64,000 nt of DNA from Phycisphaerales bacterium (GTDB lineage: Bacteria > Planctomycetota > Phycisphaerae > Phycisphaerales > UBA1924). The translations under genes were made by a program, and so were the position numbers. Below the pieces are notes generated by a model that worked only from the letters and a program-made list of their open reading frames with translations, was not told the DNA's origin and searched no databases. This document shows positions 10,376 through 18,430 of the stretch, one piece after another (position 1 is the stretch's first letter; each line of letters starts with the position of its first letter). The stretch spans positions 1 through 64,000 of the forward strand of contig JABWBC010000003.1 in NCBI GenBank assembly GCA_013360695.1, read 5' to 3'.

Positions 10376-10792
10376 CTACGGCCGCTTGAACAGCGAGCGC
10401 AGGCGTTCCTTCAGGGTCACTTCCGAGAGGTCCTGCAGCTCGCCGGCGTTGAGGAAGACCCCGCCGCAGACGGTGCAGGCGTCCATGTGGATGTGCGACT
10501 GGGTCCTGTCGGTGGTTGCGATCAGCGGCGACTTGTCACGCGGGCAATGGAGCTCGCCCAGTGCGCCGGCGGCGTTGGATTGAACGACCGCGCCGATGTC
10601 GAGCTTTTCCACGCCGTGCTTGCTGGTGAGCACCTTGTCGAGCTCGCGGGCGTCGAACCACATCCCGCCGCAGCCGGCGCAGCGGTCGATGGTGAAATCG
10701 CCGATGGCGACCTTCTCCATGAGGCGCGCGTCGAAGGGGCAGCGCAGTCGCGAGTCGAGGTGTTCGTCCTTGACAGCGTGGTGTTTGGCCAT
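10376..10792 (-). CDS. double zinc-ribbon protein (zf-TFIIB type)
   Basis: 138 residues. Two copies of the zf-TFIIB-like motif are visible: CPFD...CAGCGGMWFDARELDKV, then CPRD...CTVCGGVFLNAGELQDL. Each has two Cys pairs followed by the conserved W/F and GEL/REL. Such proteins bind zinc; their role is unknown. The ATG at 10792 is chosen because a TACTAT hexamer lies seven bases upstream and the sequence before it is the divergent promoter region of the M19 gene. Confidence 0.8.
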   Translation of the reverse strand: MAKHHAVKDEHLDSRLRCPFDARLMEKVAIGDFTIDRCAGCGGMWFDARELDKVLTSKHGVEKLDIGAVVQSNAAGALGELHCPRDKSPLIATTDRTQSHIHMDACTVCGGVFLNAGELQDLSEVTLKERLRSLFKRP

Positions 10793-10799
10793 GGCGAAG

Positions 10800-10805
10800 A
10801 TAGTA
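10800..10805 (-). promoter_or_regulatory. candidate -10 element TACTAT, leaderless layout
   Basis: TACTAT on the minus strand, seven bases, then the ATG of the zinc-ribbon gene. There is no Shine-Dalgarno site. Confidence 0.55.
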
Positions 10806-10836
10806 CCAAACCCGGGCGGGCGCATGGCCTGCCCCA

Positions 10837-10842
10837 TAGACT
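10837..10842 (+). promoter_or_regulatory. candidate -10 element TAGACT, leaderless layout
   Basis: TAGACT, six bases (GAGCCC), then the ATG at 10849 of the dipeptidase gene. There is no Shine-Dalgarno site. Confidence 0.55.
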
Positions 10843-10848
10843 GAGCCC

Positions 10849-11862
10849 ATGCCAACCCGCGCGTTTGCTCCGTGGTTTGATGCGCATCTTGATCTTGCCT
10901 ACCTCGCCGAATGCGGGCGCGACATGGACGCGCCGCTCGATGGCGCGGGCGGCCCGCATCCCCCCGCCGCCGTGACCTGGCCCGCGCTCCGCGATGGCGG
11001 CGTGCGATTCTGTCTCGGCACGATCTTCACCGAGGCCGACGGCACCGACGCCGTGGGCTATCCCTCGGGCGACGCGAAGTCGGCCGCGGATCGCGGACGG
11101 GCGCAGCTCGCGCAGTACCAGCGGGCGGCCGCGACCGGCAGAATTTCGCTCATGCCCCGGCGAGGCGTGGCGTGCGTCGGTGCGTGCGATACGGACGCGC
11201 CGATCTCGCTCGGAATCTTGATGGAAAACGCCGATCCCATCGCCTCGCCCGACGAACTCGAGTGGTGGGTGTCGCAAGGACTGGTCGCGATCGGGCTCTC
11301 GTGGGCCAAGGCCTCCCGCTACGCGGGCGGCAATTCGGTGACGACGGGATTGACCGACGCGGGCCGCGTGCTCGTGGGCGAGATGGACCGCCTGGGCGTC
11401 GTCATCGACGTTTCGCACCTCTCCGACGCCTCGCTCGCGCAGGTGCTCGAAATGACCGATTCACCCGTGATGGCGTCGCACTCGAACTGCCGAATGCTGC
11501 TCGAGAAAACCAATCAGCGCCACCTGACGGACGACGCGATCATCGAGATCGCGCGGCGCGGCGGCGTGATCGGGCTCAACCTGTATGGCAAGTTTCTGAC
11601 GCCGCCCGGGGCCGAGCGCACGCCCACCATCGACGACGCGATCCGCCACTTGGAACGCGTGTGCGAGCTGGTGGGGCATCGGCGAGCCGTGGGGCTGGGG
11701 AGCGACATGGACGGCGGGTTCAGCGCCGAGGGCCTGCCCGACGCCATCCGCTCGCCGCGCGATCTGTCGAAACTGCTGGAAGCGCTGCACGCACGCGGCT
11801 GGAGCGACGACGACCTCCGCGGCTTTGCTTGCGACAACTGGCTGCGCTTCTGGGGGTGGTGA
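10849..11862 (+). CDS. peptidase M19 (membrane/renal dipeptidase family)
   Basis: 337 residues. M19 enzymes are binuclear zinc dipeptidases that also accept some D-amino-acid and beta-lactam substrates. Visible metal ligands are DAHLD (HxD, near 13-15), the bridging Glu in ILMENAD (near 126), His in SHSNCR and the Asp in GLGSDMDGG near the C-terminus. The length is typical of the cytoplasmic bacterial forms and no signal peptide is seen. It is divergent from the zinc-ribbon gene, with only 56 bp between starts, and convergent with the M48 gene. Confidence 0.9.
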   Translation: MPTRAFAPWFDAHLDLAYLAECGRDMDAPLDGAGGPHPPAAVTWPALRDGGVRFCLGTIFTEADGTDAVGYPSGDAKSAADRGRAQLAQYQRAAATGRISLMPRRGVACVGACDTDAPISLGILMENADPIASPDELEWWVSQGLVAIGLSWAKASRYAGGNSVTTGLTDAGRVLVGEMDRLGVVIDVSHLSDASLAQVLEMTDSPVMASHSNCRMLLEKTNQRHLTDDAIIEIARRGGVIGLNLYGKFLTPPGAERTPTIDDAIRHLERVCELVGHRRAVGLGSDMDGGFSAEGLPDAIRSPRDLSKLLEALHARGWSDDDLRGFACDNWLRFWGW

Positions 11863-11984
11863 GGCGAAAGACGCAAGGTCACAGCGAGTTTCGACACCGG
11901 AACCGGGAGGATTTCGACGAAGATACGGGTTCGGGAACGACGAACCATTCGACGCACCAGCATTTTCAGTATCTCGATGCTTGG

Positions 11985-12983
11985 TCAGTTCCCGGCGTTG
12001 ATTCCGCCCGCGCAATGCCAGCACCATCCCGACGGATCGCCGAGCGACGTGCTCGCGTTGCGCATCGCCGACCCCGCCAGCATCTCGCGTGCCGTCGGCG
12101 CCTTCGTCTGCTTCTTGGGCGGCAGCTTCGCCAGGAATTGCGCCCGGAAGCGGTCCTCATGAAAGCTATACGTCGTGCCCGCCGCCTTCTCCGCGTAGTA
12201 CTTCTTGTACCGCTTCTCCAACTCCGCGATGCGCGTGGCCGACGCGGGGTGCGTGGACAACATCTCCGGCGGGGCCTTGCCGCCCGATTCGCGCCCGAGA
12301 ATCTCCTGCACCTGGATCGCGCCGCGCGGGTCATAGCCGAGCCGTTCCATGTAGCGCATTCCCAGCCGATCGGCCTCGAGTTCATCATCGCGCGAATACG
12401 ACAGCACCACCACGCCGCCCACCGTCGCGCCCGCGCCCGCGCCGATCGCCGCGCCCGTCGTGCGATCCTCGGTGACGGCCGCGCCCAGCAGCCCGCCGAT
12501 CACCGCCGCGATGCCCACCGTCGCCACCTGCTTGCCGAAGCGTGCGTTGGTGTGCTTGCCTGTCACGTGCCCGACCTCGTGCCCGAGCACCGCGGCCATC
12601 TGCGCCTCGTTGGTCATCTTCTCCGCAAGTCCACGCGAGAAGAAGACCTTGCCGCCCGGGAGCGCGAACGCGTTGATCACGTCCGAATCCAGCAGCGTGA
12701 ACTCCCAAGGGAGCGACGGGTTGTCGGCCTCGGTCTGTTCCGCCAGGCGACGCCCGATGCCCGTGACATAGGCCTGTAGTTCAGGGCTCTGCACCTTGCC
12801 GCCAAACTCATTCACCAGTTCCGGGGAGGCCTCGCTGCCCAGCTGAATCTCCTCATCCCTTGTCATCGCGAGGTACTGACTCCGCCCGGTCGCCGCGTTG
12901 GTCTCGCAGCCCGTCATGGTCGAGGCGGCCCCGATCAGCGTCAGCACAAGTCCCAGGCAGTTCATCGCGCGGCAGCGGCTCAT
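11985..12983 (-). CDS. M48 family metalloprotease lipoprotein
   Basis: 332 residues from the ATG at 12983. An N-terminal signal with a lipobox-like MTGC (Cys near residue 26) indicates a lipoprotein. The zinc motif HEVGH (near 132) and the third ligand in DELEADRLG are both present, with a glycine-zipper hydrophobic stretch between them (about 150-180). This resembles Oma1/YggG-like M48 proteases that act in envelope quality control. The C-terminus ends with an odd Trp/Cys-containing tail (GWCWHC). The frame extends upstream to 13037 without a plausible start. Confidence 0.88.
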   Translation of the reverse strand: MSRCRAMNCLGLVLTLIGAASTMTGCETNAATGRSQYLAMTRDEEIQLGSEASPELVNEFGGKVQSPELQAYVTGIGRRLAEQTEADNPSLPWEFTLLDSDVINAFALPGGKVFFSRGLAEKMTNEAQMAAVLGHEVGHVTGKHTNARFGKQVATVGIAAVIGGLLGAAVTEDRTTGAAIGAGAGATVGGVVVLSYSRDDELEADRLGMRYMERLGYDPRGAIQVQEILGRESGGKAPPEMLSTHPASATRIAELEKRYKKYYAEKAAGTTYSFHEDRFRAQFLAKLPPKKQTKAPTAREMLAGSAMRNASTSLGDPSGWCWHCAGGINAGN

Positions 12984-13190
12984 GGTCAATGCTCCGTATT
13001 GGGGCGGGATTCGCCCGCCGCAATCGTGCGCCGGCAAACGCTCCGGGTCCAGTATCGGTTCAACGCCCCTCTACGCCCGCGGCTGTCATGCCCTCCATCC
13101 CTCCCCGCCCGGCGCTCCGGTTCTGCCCCTCCCGTCCGTCCGCCGTGCTTCTCCGTGTTGAGTGCTTTTCCTCTCCCGGATCTCCATTCC

Positions 13191-13196
13191 TAATCT
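13191..13196 (+). promoter_or_regulatory. candidate -10 element TAATCT, leaderless layout
   Basis: TAATCT, seven bases (TGTCCCG), then the ATG at 13204. There is no Shine-Dalgarno site. Confidence 0.55.
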
Positions 13197-13203
13197 TGTC
13201 CCG

Positions 13204-14019
13204 ATGCCCGGTTCGCCAATGAAATCTCCCGAACTGCCCGGCCCCGGTCCGGCCGGCGACGTCGCGCCCGCGTGGTCGACACCCGATCTCGCCGATCCGC
13301 ACACGCTCGCCGACAAGCCCGCGCGCGTGCAAAAGATGTTCGGCGCCATCGCGGAGAGCTACGACCTCAACAACCGCGTTCACTCGCTCTGGCAGGATCA
13401 GCGCTGGCGAAAGTTCGCCGTGCGATCGGCGATGGTCAAACTCGGCGAGCATGTGCTCGACGTCGCGTGCGGCACGGGAGACCTCACCGAGGCCTTCGCC
13501 AATTCTCCCGCCGCCCAGGTCACCGGCGTGGACTTCACCCGCGCCATGCTCGACATCGCCGAACACAAGCGCCCGGCGCGATTGCCGCCCGAGTTGGCCG
13601 CCAAGGTCAGCTATCAGGAAGGCGACGCGATGAACCTGCAGTTTCCGGATGCGTCGTTCGACGTGGTGTCGATCGCGTTTGGGATTCGGAACGTCGCGGA
13701 CCCCGCGAAGGCCATCGCGGAGTTCTTCCGTGTGCTCCGTCCCGGCGGGCGCCTCGTCGTCCTGGAGTTCGATCGCCCTCGCTGGTTCCCGATGAACATC
13801 TTCTATGACTTCTACTGCGGGTGGGTCATGCCCCGGACCGCGACGCTCATCAGCCGCGACCGATCCGGGGCGTATCGCTACCTGCCGCGTTCCGTCGGAA
13901 CGTTCATGAGCAGGTCCGAGATGTGCGGACGGATTGCGGGAACGGGGTTCTCGGACGTAAGCGCGACGGGGCTCTCGCTCGGAATCTGCGTGTGTTATCG
14001 GGCGTTTAAGCAGTCTTGA
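13204..14019 (+). CDS. ubiE: UbiE/MenG quinone methyltransferase
   Basis: 271 residues from the ATG at 13204. The enzyme C-methylates demethylmenaquinone (and, in some bacteria, ubiquinone precursors); menaquinone is the likely target here. Motifs: KPARVQKMFGAIAESYDLNN (family signature near the start), VLDVACGTGDLTEAF (SAM motif I), GDAMNLQFPDASFDVV and FGIRNVADP, all typical of the family, then LRPGGRLVVLEF. There is a Pro-rich 30-residue N-terminal extension. The upstream 13162 start is rejected because the TAATCT hexamer lies inside it. Confidence 0.92.
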   Translation: MPGSPMKSPELPGPGPAGDVAPAWSTPDLADPHTLADKPARVQKMFGAIAESYDLNNRVHSLWQDQRWRKFAVRSAMVKLGEHVLDVACGTGDLTEAFANSPAAQVTGVDFTRAMLDIAEHKRPARLPPELAAKVSYQEGDAMNLQFPDASFDVVSIAFGIRNVADPAKAIAEFFRVLRPGGRLVVLEFDRPRWFPMNIFYDFYCGWVMPRTATLISRDRSGAYRYLPRSVGTFMSRSEMCGRIAGTGFSDVSATGLSLGICVCYRAFKQS

Positions 14020-14356
14020 TCGATCGAACGCCCGAAACCATGAAGAGCCACACATGCCGCTCTTGCTGCGCCCGGGCGGTTTGCCGATCCGACCGATGGC
14101 CGTTTCGGAAGAGTTCTCGGACTTTCGACTGGCTCGCGGGTCGGGTATGTCCGTTCTCGGACACCGCGCACGTCCGAGCCACCGATCCTGCGCCCCGGCG
14201 CGTGATTCACGCGATCCAATTCCAGCGCTCGATAGCACAACCGCACGAAGGACAGGGCCTGAGAGAGGCGGCGGGGCTGGATACCCCAACGCCAACAGCA
14301 CGCGCTGGCGTGCCGGTGGAACCGGCTACGGCAATGACGAACGGAGTCCACCGCTT
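14020..14356. other. intergenic region before the B12-binding-like gene
   Basis: 337 bp with several small GC-rich inverted repeats, for example CACGC/GCGTG near 14303, but no T-tract terminator and no convincing promoter. I looked for a cobalamin riboswitch because of the downstream gene and did not find its conserved boxes. No gene was supported. Confidence 0.5.
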
Positions 14357-15058
14357 ATGAATCTCGAAGCCATCGTCGAACGCTTCTTCGAAACCCTCAT
14401 CAACGGCGACCGCCCCGCGGCACGGCGCATCGTCGGCGAGGCCCTCGAACTCGGCCTCACCCCCGAGCGCCTTGTTCAGGACATGTACTGGCCCACATAC
14501 TCTCTGATCGACCGCCTGCACCGCGAGGACCAGCTCAGCGACGTCAGCTACAAACTCGGCACTCGCCTCCTCCGCGTCCTGGTCGACCGGACCTCGGCCG
14601 CCCTCACCCAACAAGCCCCCCGCGGCAAGTCGATCTTCGCGATGTGCGGCCCGACCGATTGCGATGAACTGGGTGCCCAGATGGCCGTCGACCTGCTCGA
14701 GGCCGCGGGCTTCACGACTCGCTTTCCGGGCGGGCAGCTCCCCAACGACGAAGTCCTCTCTCAGGTCCACGAGTTCCGCCCCGACATCCTGCTGCTCTTC
14801 TCGTCGGGCCCGAGTGATCTGCCCGGCATCCGCCAGCTGATCGACACCTTCCGCGAGATCGGAGCGCTTCCCAAGCTTCAAATCGCGGTTGGCGGCGGCG
14901 TCTTCGCCCGCGCCGAAGGCCTGGCCGAGGAAATCGGGGCGCACATCTTCGCCCCGACCCCCATCGCCATGGTCAGGACGCTGCTGGCCGATTCCGCCAC
15001 CTTCGCCGCCGAGGCCGAACGCGAGATTGTCAAGCGTCGCAAGGCTCGGGCGGCCTAG
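14357..15058 (+). CDS. B12-binding-domain protein lacking the cobalt-ligand His
   Basis: 233 residues. Residues 1-85 form a helical cap like the B12-binding_2 domain (start MNLEAIVERFF), and residues 90-225 a Rossmann-like B12-binding domain. The family motif DxHxxG, whose His coordinates cobalt, reads D101-C-D103-E-L-G106, so the His is Asp. The other landmarks are kept in form (LLFSSGPSDL for the SxL region, IAVGGG for the GG region). The Trp/Glu-His features of CarH light sensors are not seen. It may sense something else or bind another corrinoid form. The ATG at 14357 follows GGAGTCCACCGCTT. A strong terminator follows the gene. Confidence 0.75.
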   Translation: MNLEAIVERFFETLINGDRPAARRIVGEALELGLTPERLVQDMYWPTYSLIDRLHREDQLSDVSYKLGTRLLRVLVDRTSAALTQQAPRGKSIFAMCGPTDCDELGAQMAVDLLEAAGFTTRFPGGQLPNDEVLSQVHEFRPDILLLFSSGPSDLPGIRQLIDTFREIGALPKLQIAVGGGVFARAEGLAEEIGAHIFAPTPIAMVRTLLADSATFAAEAEREIVKRRKARAA

Positions 15059-15097
15059 TCAGCCGCACCCGCCCACAATCGTCGGAGTCACCGAACG

Positions 15098-15125
15098 AAA
15101 CCCGCCTGTCTGTGGCGGGTTTTTT
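15098..15125 (+). terminator. rho-independent terminator
   Basis: AAACCCGCC and GGCGGGTTT form a 9-bp stem around TGTCTGT, followed by a run of T to 15125. It lies 40 bp after the B12-binding-like gene. Confidence 0.85.
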
Positions 15126-15172
15126 CATGGCTGTTTGGCCGACGCGACGCATCCGCGCGGGGGCGCCGCTGG

Positions 15173-15178
15173 TATTCT
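15173..15178 (+). promoter_or_regulatory. candidate -10 element TATTCT for the sigma factor gene
   Basis: TATTCT lies 40 bases before the ATG at 15218. The predicted leader of about 30 bases holds a small GGGC/GCCC hairpin and the Shine-Dalgarno site CGGAGG. Confidence 0.4.
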
Positions 15179-15217
15179 GCTCTGGCAGGGCGTGCGCCCA
15201 GGGCCTCGGAGGAACGG

Positions 15218-15880
15218 ATGAAGCGATCCGAAGAGCAGGCATTGATACGGCGGGCTGCGGCGGGCGACCGGGACGCGGCGGGTGTGTTCATCCGCGCGTA
15301 CCAGAACCAGCTGTACGCGTATTTACTGCGCTTGTCCGGCCGGCGCGAGCTGGCCGAGGACATCGTGCAGGACGCTTTCGTGCGCGTGCTGACCAACCTC
15401 GATCGGTTTGATCCGCGATTCCGGTTCTCGACGTGGCTGTTCACGATCGCGCGGCGGCTTTTCATCAACGCGATCCAGAAGCATCAGCCCGCGTACGACA
15501 GCGACACCGTCTCCGCCCGCGCGGGCCGCACCGATCGCCCGGAAGCGCCGGTGATCCGTGAAGATTCCGAAGCCGCATCCCGCGATCAATTGCAGCGGGC
15601 GCTCATGTCGCTCTCGCTGGAGCAGCGTGAAGTGATTCTCCTGTTCCATCAACAGGATTGGCCGATCTGGCTCATCGCCGAGCACCTGACGATGCCCGAG
15701 GGCACGGTGAAAAGCCACCTGCACCGCGGTCGTCGCCGCCTGCGCGAGGCGATGGAGTCCGATCAGCGGAAGGCCGATCTCGGGCGCACCGACGCGTCCG
15801 TCCCGCGGGACATCGACGATGCCGAGGCCGAAATCCGTGTCGGCGCGATGATCCGCGCCCGGGAGGTGACGCATGACTGA
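15218..15880 (+). CDS. ECF-type RNA polymerase sigma factor
   Basis: 220 residues. Region 2 is visible as LAEDIVQDAFVRVLTNLDRFDPRFRFSTWLFTIARR (about 46-82), and region 4 as SLEQREVILLFHQQDWPIWLIAEHLTMPEGTVKSHLHRGRRRLRE (about 130-175). It directs RNA polymerase to a set of stress or envelope promoters. The linker of about 45 residues and the C-terminal tail beyond region 4 are longer than usual. Its last 8 bp overlap the start of the next gene, a membrane protein likely to be its anti-sigma partner. Shine-Dalgarno CGGAGG, spacing about 6. Confidence 0.92.
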   Translation: MKRSEEQALIRRAAAGDRDAAGVFIRAYQNQLYAYLLRLSGRRELAEDIVQDAFVRVLTNLDRFDPRFRFSTWLFTIARRLFINAIQKHQPAYDSDTVSARAGRTDRPEAPVIREDSEAASRDQLQRALMSLSLEQREVILLFHQQDWPIWLIAEHLTMPEGTVKSHLHRGRRRLREAMESDQRKADLGRTDASVPRDIDDAEAEIRVGAMIRAREVTHD

Positions 15881-16670
15881 GCGTCCCGACCCAAATCGGA
15901 TCACGCCCGAGATTCGGCGTCTGATCGACGCGTACCTTGACGCCCCGACCGACGCGTCTTCGCACGGGCCGGACGCGGCGCGGCTTGAGGAACTCGCGCG
16001 GACAAATCCCGCAATCATGGCAGAGCTCGAGGCCCAACGCTCCATGCTCGCGGCCCTCCGCGCCCCCAGCGCCCGGATCGACGTCACCGACGCCGTGCTT
16101 GCGAAGGTCCACGCCGAATCTCCGTTCGTGGAGATTGAGCGTCGCCATCGGCGCGCCCGCCGGCGTGCGGCGGTTTGCGTCAGCGTCGTGCTCGCGGTGG
16201 GGGGCGTCGCGATCCTCCAGTCCATGTACCCCGAGCTGTCGGATTTCGGCACGGGCGAGCGACCGATCTCGACCCTCACCGAAGCGAGTCGTCGCGACGC
16301 CGTTGACGGCGCCCAGGCCGTCGCCAGCGCCGTCGGCACGATCACCCGCACGCTCGTCGAGCCCGCACCCGACAACACACGCCGCTCCCTCCGCTCTCGC
16401 CCCGCCCTCCAGCTCGGCGATACCTCGCGCTACGAATCGTCCTTGTCCTGGCAGCTGACCTCGGCGTCCAGCACGCCCAGCGGCACGCGCCCTGCCGCGT
16501 GGATGCACCCCTGCGACGAGTCCATCTCCGTCGCCTGGCAGGCGCCCGCCATCGTCACCATCCGCGCCGGCGAATTGCCGCGCCGGGGTATCACGTGGGT
16601 CGGCGGCTGGCGGCAGCAGGTCCCCGGCGTTCCAGCCCAGGAGTTCGAGGGACTTTCGCCCCGAAAGTAA
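15873..16670 (+). CDS. probable membrane anti-sigma factor
   Basis: 265 residues, starting inside the sigma gene (8-bp overlap), which implies translational coupling. The N-terminal 95 residues are polar and helical, as in cytoplasmic sigma-binding domains; one membrane segment lies at about 100-118 (AAVCVSVVLAVGGVAILQS); the rest is extracytoplasmic. No HxxxCxxC zinc motif is present, so this is not a ZAS-type anti-sigma factor. The assignment rests on gene order, overlap and topology only. Confidence 0.6.
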   Translation: MTERPDPNRITPEIRRLIDAYLDAPTDASSHGPDAARLEELARTNPAIMAELEAQRSMLAALRAPSARIDVTDAVLAKVHAESPFVEIERRHRRARRRAAVCVSVVLAVGGVAILQSMYPELSDFGTGERPISTLTEASRRDAVDGAQAVASAVGTITRTLVEPAPDNTRRSLRSRPALQLGDTSRYESSLSWQLTSASSTPSGTRPAAWMHPCDESISVAWQAPAIVTIRAGELPRRGITWVGGWRQQVPGVPAQEFEGLSPRK

Positions 16671-16762
16671 GGGCCTGATCGTGACGGCGTGCGTGATCCG
16701 CCTTGGTTCTTTCCGGCGTCGGGCCTTCTCCCGCGTCGGGGTGTGTCTTCGTGGGAGCAAGC

Positions 16763-18421
16763 GTGACCCGATTTGAGCGCTGGTGCGCGGCCGTGTTGTC
16801 GTTGACGCTCTGCGTCGCGGCGATGGCGCGCCCACGCCAGGAAAACTCGGACCTTCTCGCCTCGCTCCCCGCCTCGGTCCATGCCGCCATCGTGATCGAC
16901 GACGCCGCCGCGCTCCGAAACTCGCCCGCCGGACGCACGCTCGAAAAATGGCTCACGACCGCCGGCCTGCTCACCGAGACGTCCGAGGCCTGGAAACAAC
17001 TCGCCTCCATCATCGACCTTCCCCCCGCTCAGGCCTTCGACGCCATGGTCGGGCGCAGCGTCGTCATCGCCCTGGAGTTCACCCCCGATCCGTCCCAGCC
17101 CGGAGGCGTTGAGACGTGCTGGGCCCTCATCAGCCGCATCGAGCCCGGATTCGAGAAACGCCTGTACGAGCGCCTCAAACCCGCGCCGCGCGGCGTCTCG
17201 GGCGGGCGTCCCGTGCTCACCTTGGAAAACGGCCGCTTCGAACTCGCCACCACCGATTCCGCCGACGCCCGAGTCCTCCCCGACGATCGACGCGCCACCG
17301 CCATCCTCGCTCCCGCGTCGTCATCAGACCTCTTTGACAAGCTGGTCGCCGGGCCGCGCCACGCCGGCCCGCGCCTCGCCGACGTCCCGGGCTTTGAGCA
17401 TGTCAGGAAACTCGGCGCCGAGCCCGTCCTCGCGCTCCTCCGCGGACCTCTCCCCGGCGTGTACGCCTCCCCGGAAAGCCTGAAAGAGACTCCCTCGATC
17501 CTCGCCATCGCCATGCGCCCCGCCGGCGACGCGCGCTGGGAAGCCACCATCGCCGGCAATCCCGCGCTCATGACCGCGTCCCGCCCCGCGGGCGGCATGG
17601 CGGCGCTCACCCTGCCCCGCGCCGCCATCCGACAGATCGCCGCCGATTCCATGTTCGTCTTTGCAGGCCCGACCGACGACCTCAACTTCTCGAAAATCCC
17701 CGGGCCCATGGGCGAGCAGATCGCCAAGCTGACCGGCCCGACCCAGGAGCTCGATGCGCTCCTCGGCCCGCGCATGCTTATGTGGATGCACCCCGCCGAC
17801 GCCACCTCCGCGTTCGCCATGTCCGTCGGCATCCAGATGTCCGACGTCACCCGCGGGAGCGACCTCGGCGATGCCCTGCTCACTCGCGTGCTCCGCGACC
17901 ACGCCTGTCCCACCGGGCCCGACGGCACCCGCCTCTCCAAAGAACTCAGCTTCGAAGGACTGAACCCCGAGGCCCAACGCATGGTCGAGTTCCGGGCCGC
18001 CGATCAGGTCGTACGCGAGGGCCAGGAGCGCGCCTTCATGGCCTGGTCCTACGAGCAATCCGGCCCCGGCGAACAAGGCTGGTGGATCGCGTCGCTGGCC
18101 CGCGGCGGCTCCACCCGCGCCGCCACCGCCGAAATCGAACGCCTGCGGGGCGTCGCCGCCGTCCCCGCCGAAGCCGAGCGCGATGTCTTCAGCGTCGTTC
18201 GACTCCGTCCCGCGGCCTTCGCAAAGCTCGCCGGACCCGCCGCCGCCGCCATCCCCATCCTCCGCTCCATGACCCAGATTGAGTCCGCCGGTTGGGAAGT
18301 CTTCCTCACCGACGCCGGCGCCGCGCACGGCACGGCCTGGCTCGAGTTTTCCAAGCCAAGCATCCAGCCGAACACTCCGCCGCCCGCACCCGACGCCGAT
18401 CCCGACACCGCGCCGCGATAA
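16763..18421 (+). CDS. large exported protein of unknown function
   Basis: 552 residues from the GTG at 16763, with GGGAG six bases upstream. An N-terminal signal peptide (WCAAVLSLTLCVAAMA) is followed by a soluble body without recognised motifs. LLASLPASVHAAIVIDD near the mature start and several LPRAAIRQIAADS-like stretches suggest repeated alpha/beta units. The C-terminus is Pro/Asp-rich. It follows the sigma/anti-sigma pair by 92 bp and may be part of that regulon. Its TAA stop codon forms the first three bases of the TAAACT hexamer used by xylB. Confidence 0.6.
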   Translation: MTRFERWCAAVLSLTLCVAAMARPRQENSDLLASLPASVHAAIVIDDAAALRNSPAGRTLEKWLTTAGLLTETSEAWKQLASIIDLPPAQAFDAMVGRSVVIALEFTPDPSQPGGVETCWALISRIEPGFEKRLYERLKPAPRGVSGGRPVLTLENGRFELATTDSADARVLPDDRRATAILAPASSSDLFDKLVAGPRHAGPRLADVPGFEHVRKLGAEPVLALLRGPLPGVYASPESLKETPSILAIAMRPAGDARWEATIAGNPALMTASRPAGGMAALTLPRAAIRQIAADSMFVFAGPTDDLNFSKIPGPMGEQIAKLTGPTQELDALLGPRMLMWMHPADATSAFAMSVGIQMSDVTRGSDLGDALLTRVLRDHACPTGPDGTRLSKELSFEGLNPEAQRMVEFRAADQVVREGQERAFMAWSYEQSGPGEQGWWIASLARGGSTRAATAEIERLRGVAAVPAEAERDVFSVVRLRPAAFAKLAGPAAAAIPILRSMTQIESAGWEVFLTDAGAAHGTAWLEFSKPSIQPNTPPPAPDADPDTAPR

Positions 18422-18424
18422 ACT
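18419..18424 (+). promoter_or_regulatory. candidate -10 element TAAACT, leaderless layout
   Basis: TAAACT, six bases (CGCGAC), then the ATG of xylB at 18431. The hexamer overlaps the stop codon of the upstream gene. There is no Shine-Dalgarno site. Confidence 0.6.
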
Positions 18425-18430
18425 CGCGAC

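Noticed and set aside
10911-12779. Long plus-strand frame spanning the M19 and M48 genes
   Set aside because: Arg-rich, crosses a convergent gene boundary, and both genes have intact motifs in other frames.
14020-14356. Possible cobalamin riboswitch before the B12-binding-like gene
   Set aside because: The conserved boxes of the cobalamin riboswitch were not found; only ordinary GC-rich inverted repeats are present.
16703-16762. Longer N-terminus for the exported protein at 16763
   Set aside because: The upstream start is a TTG without a ribosome site and would bury the signal peptide; GTG 16763 has GGGAG in place.
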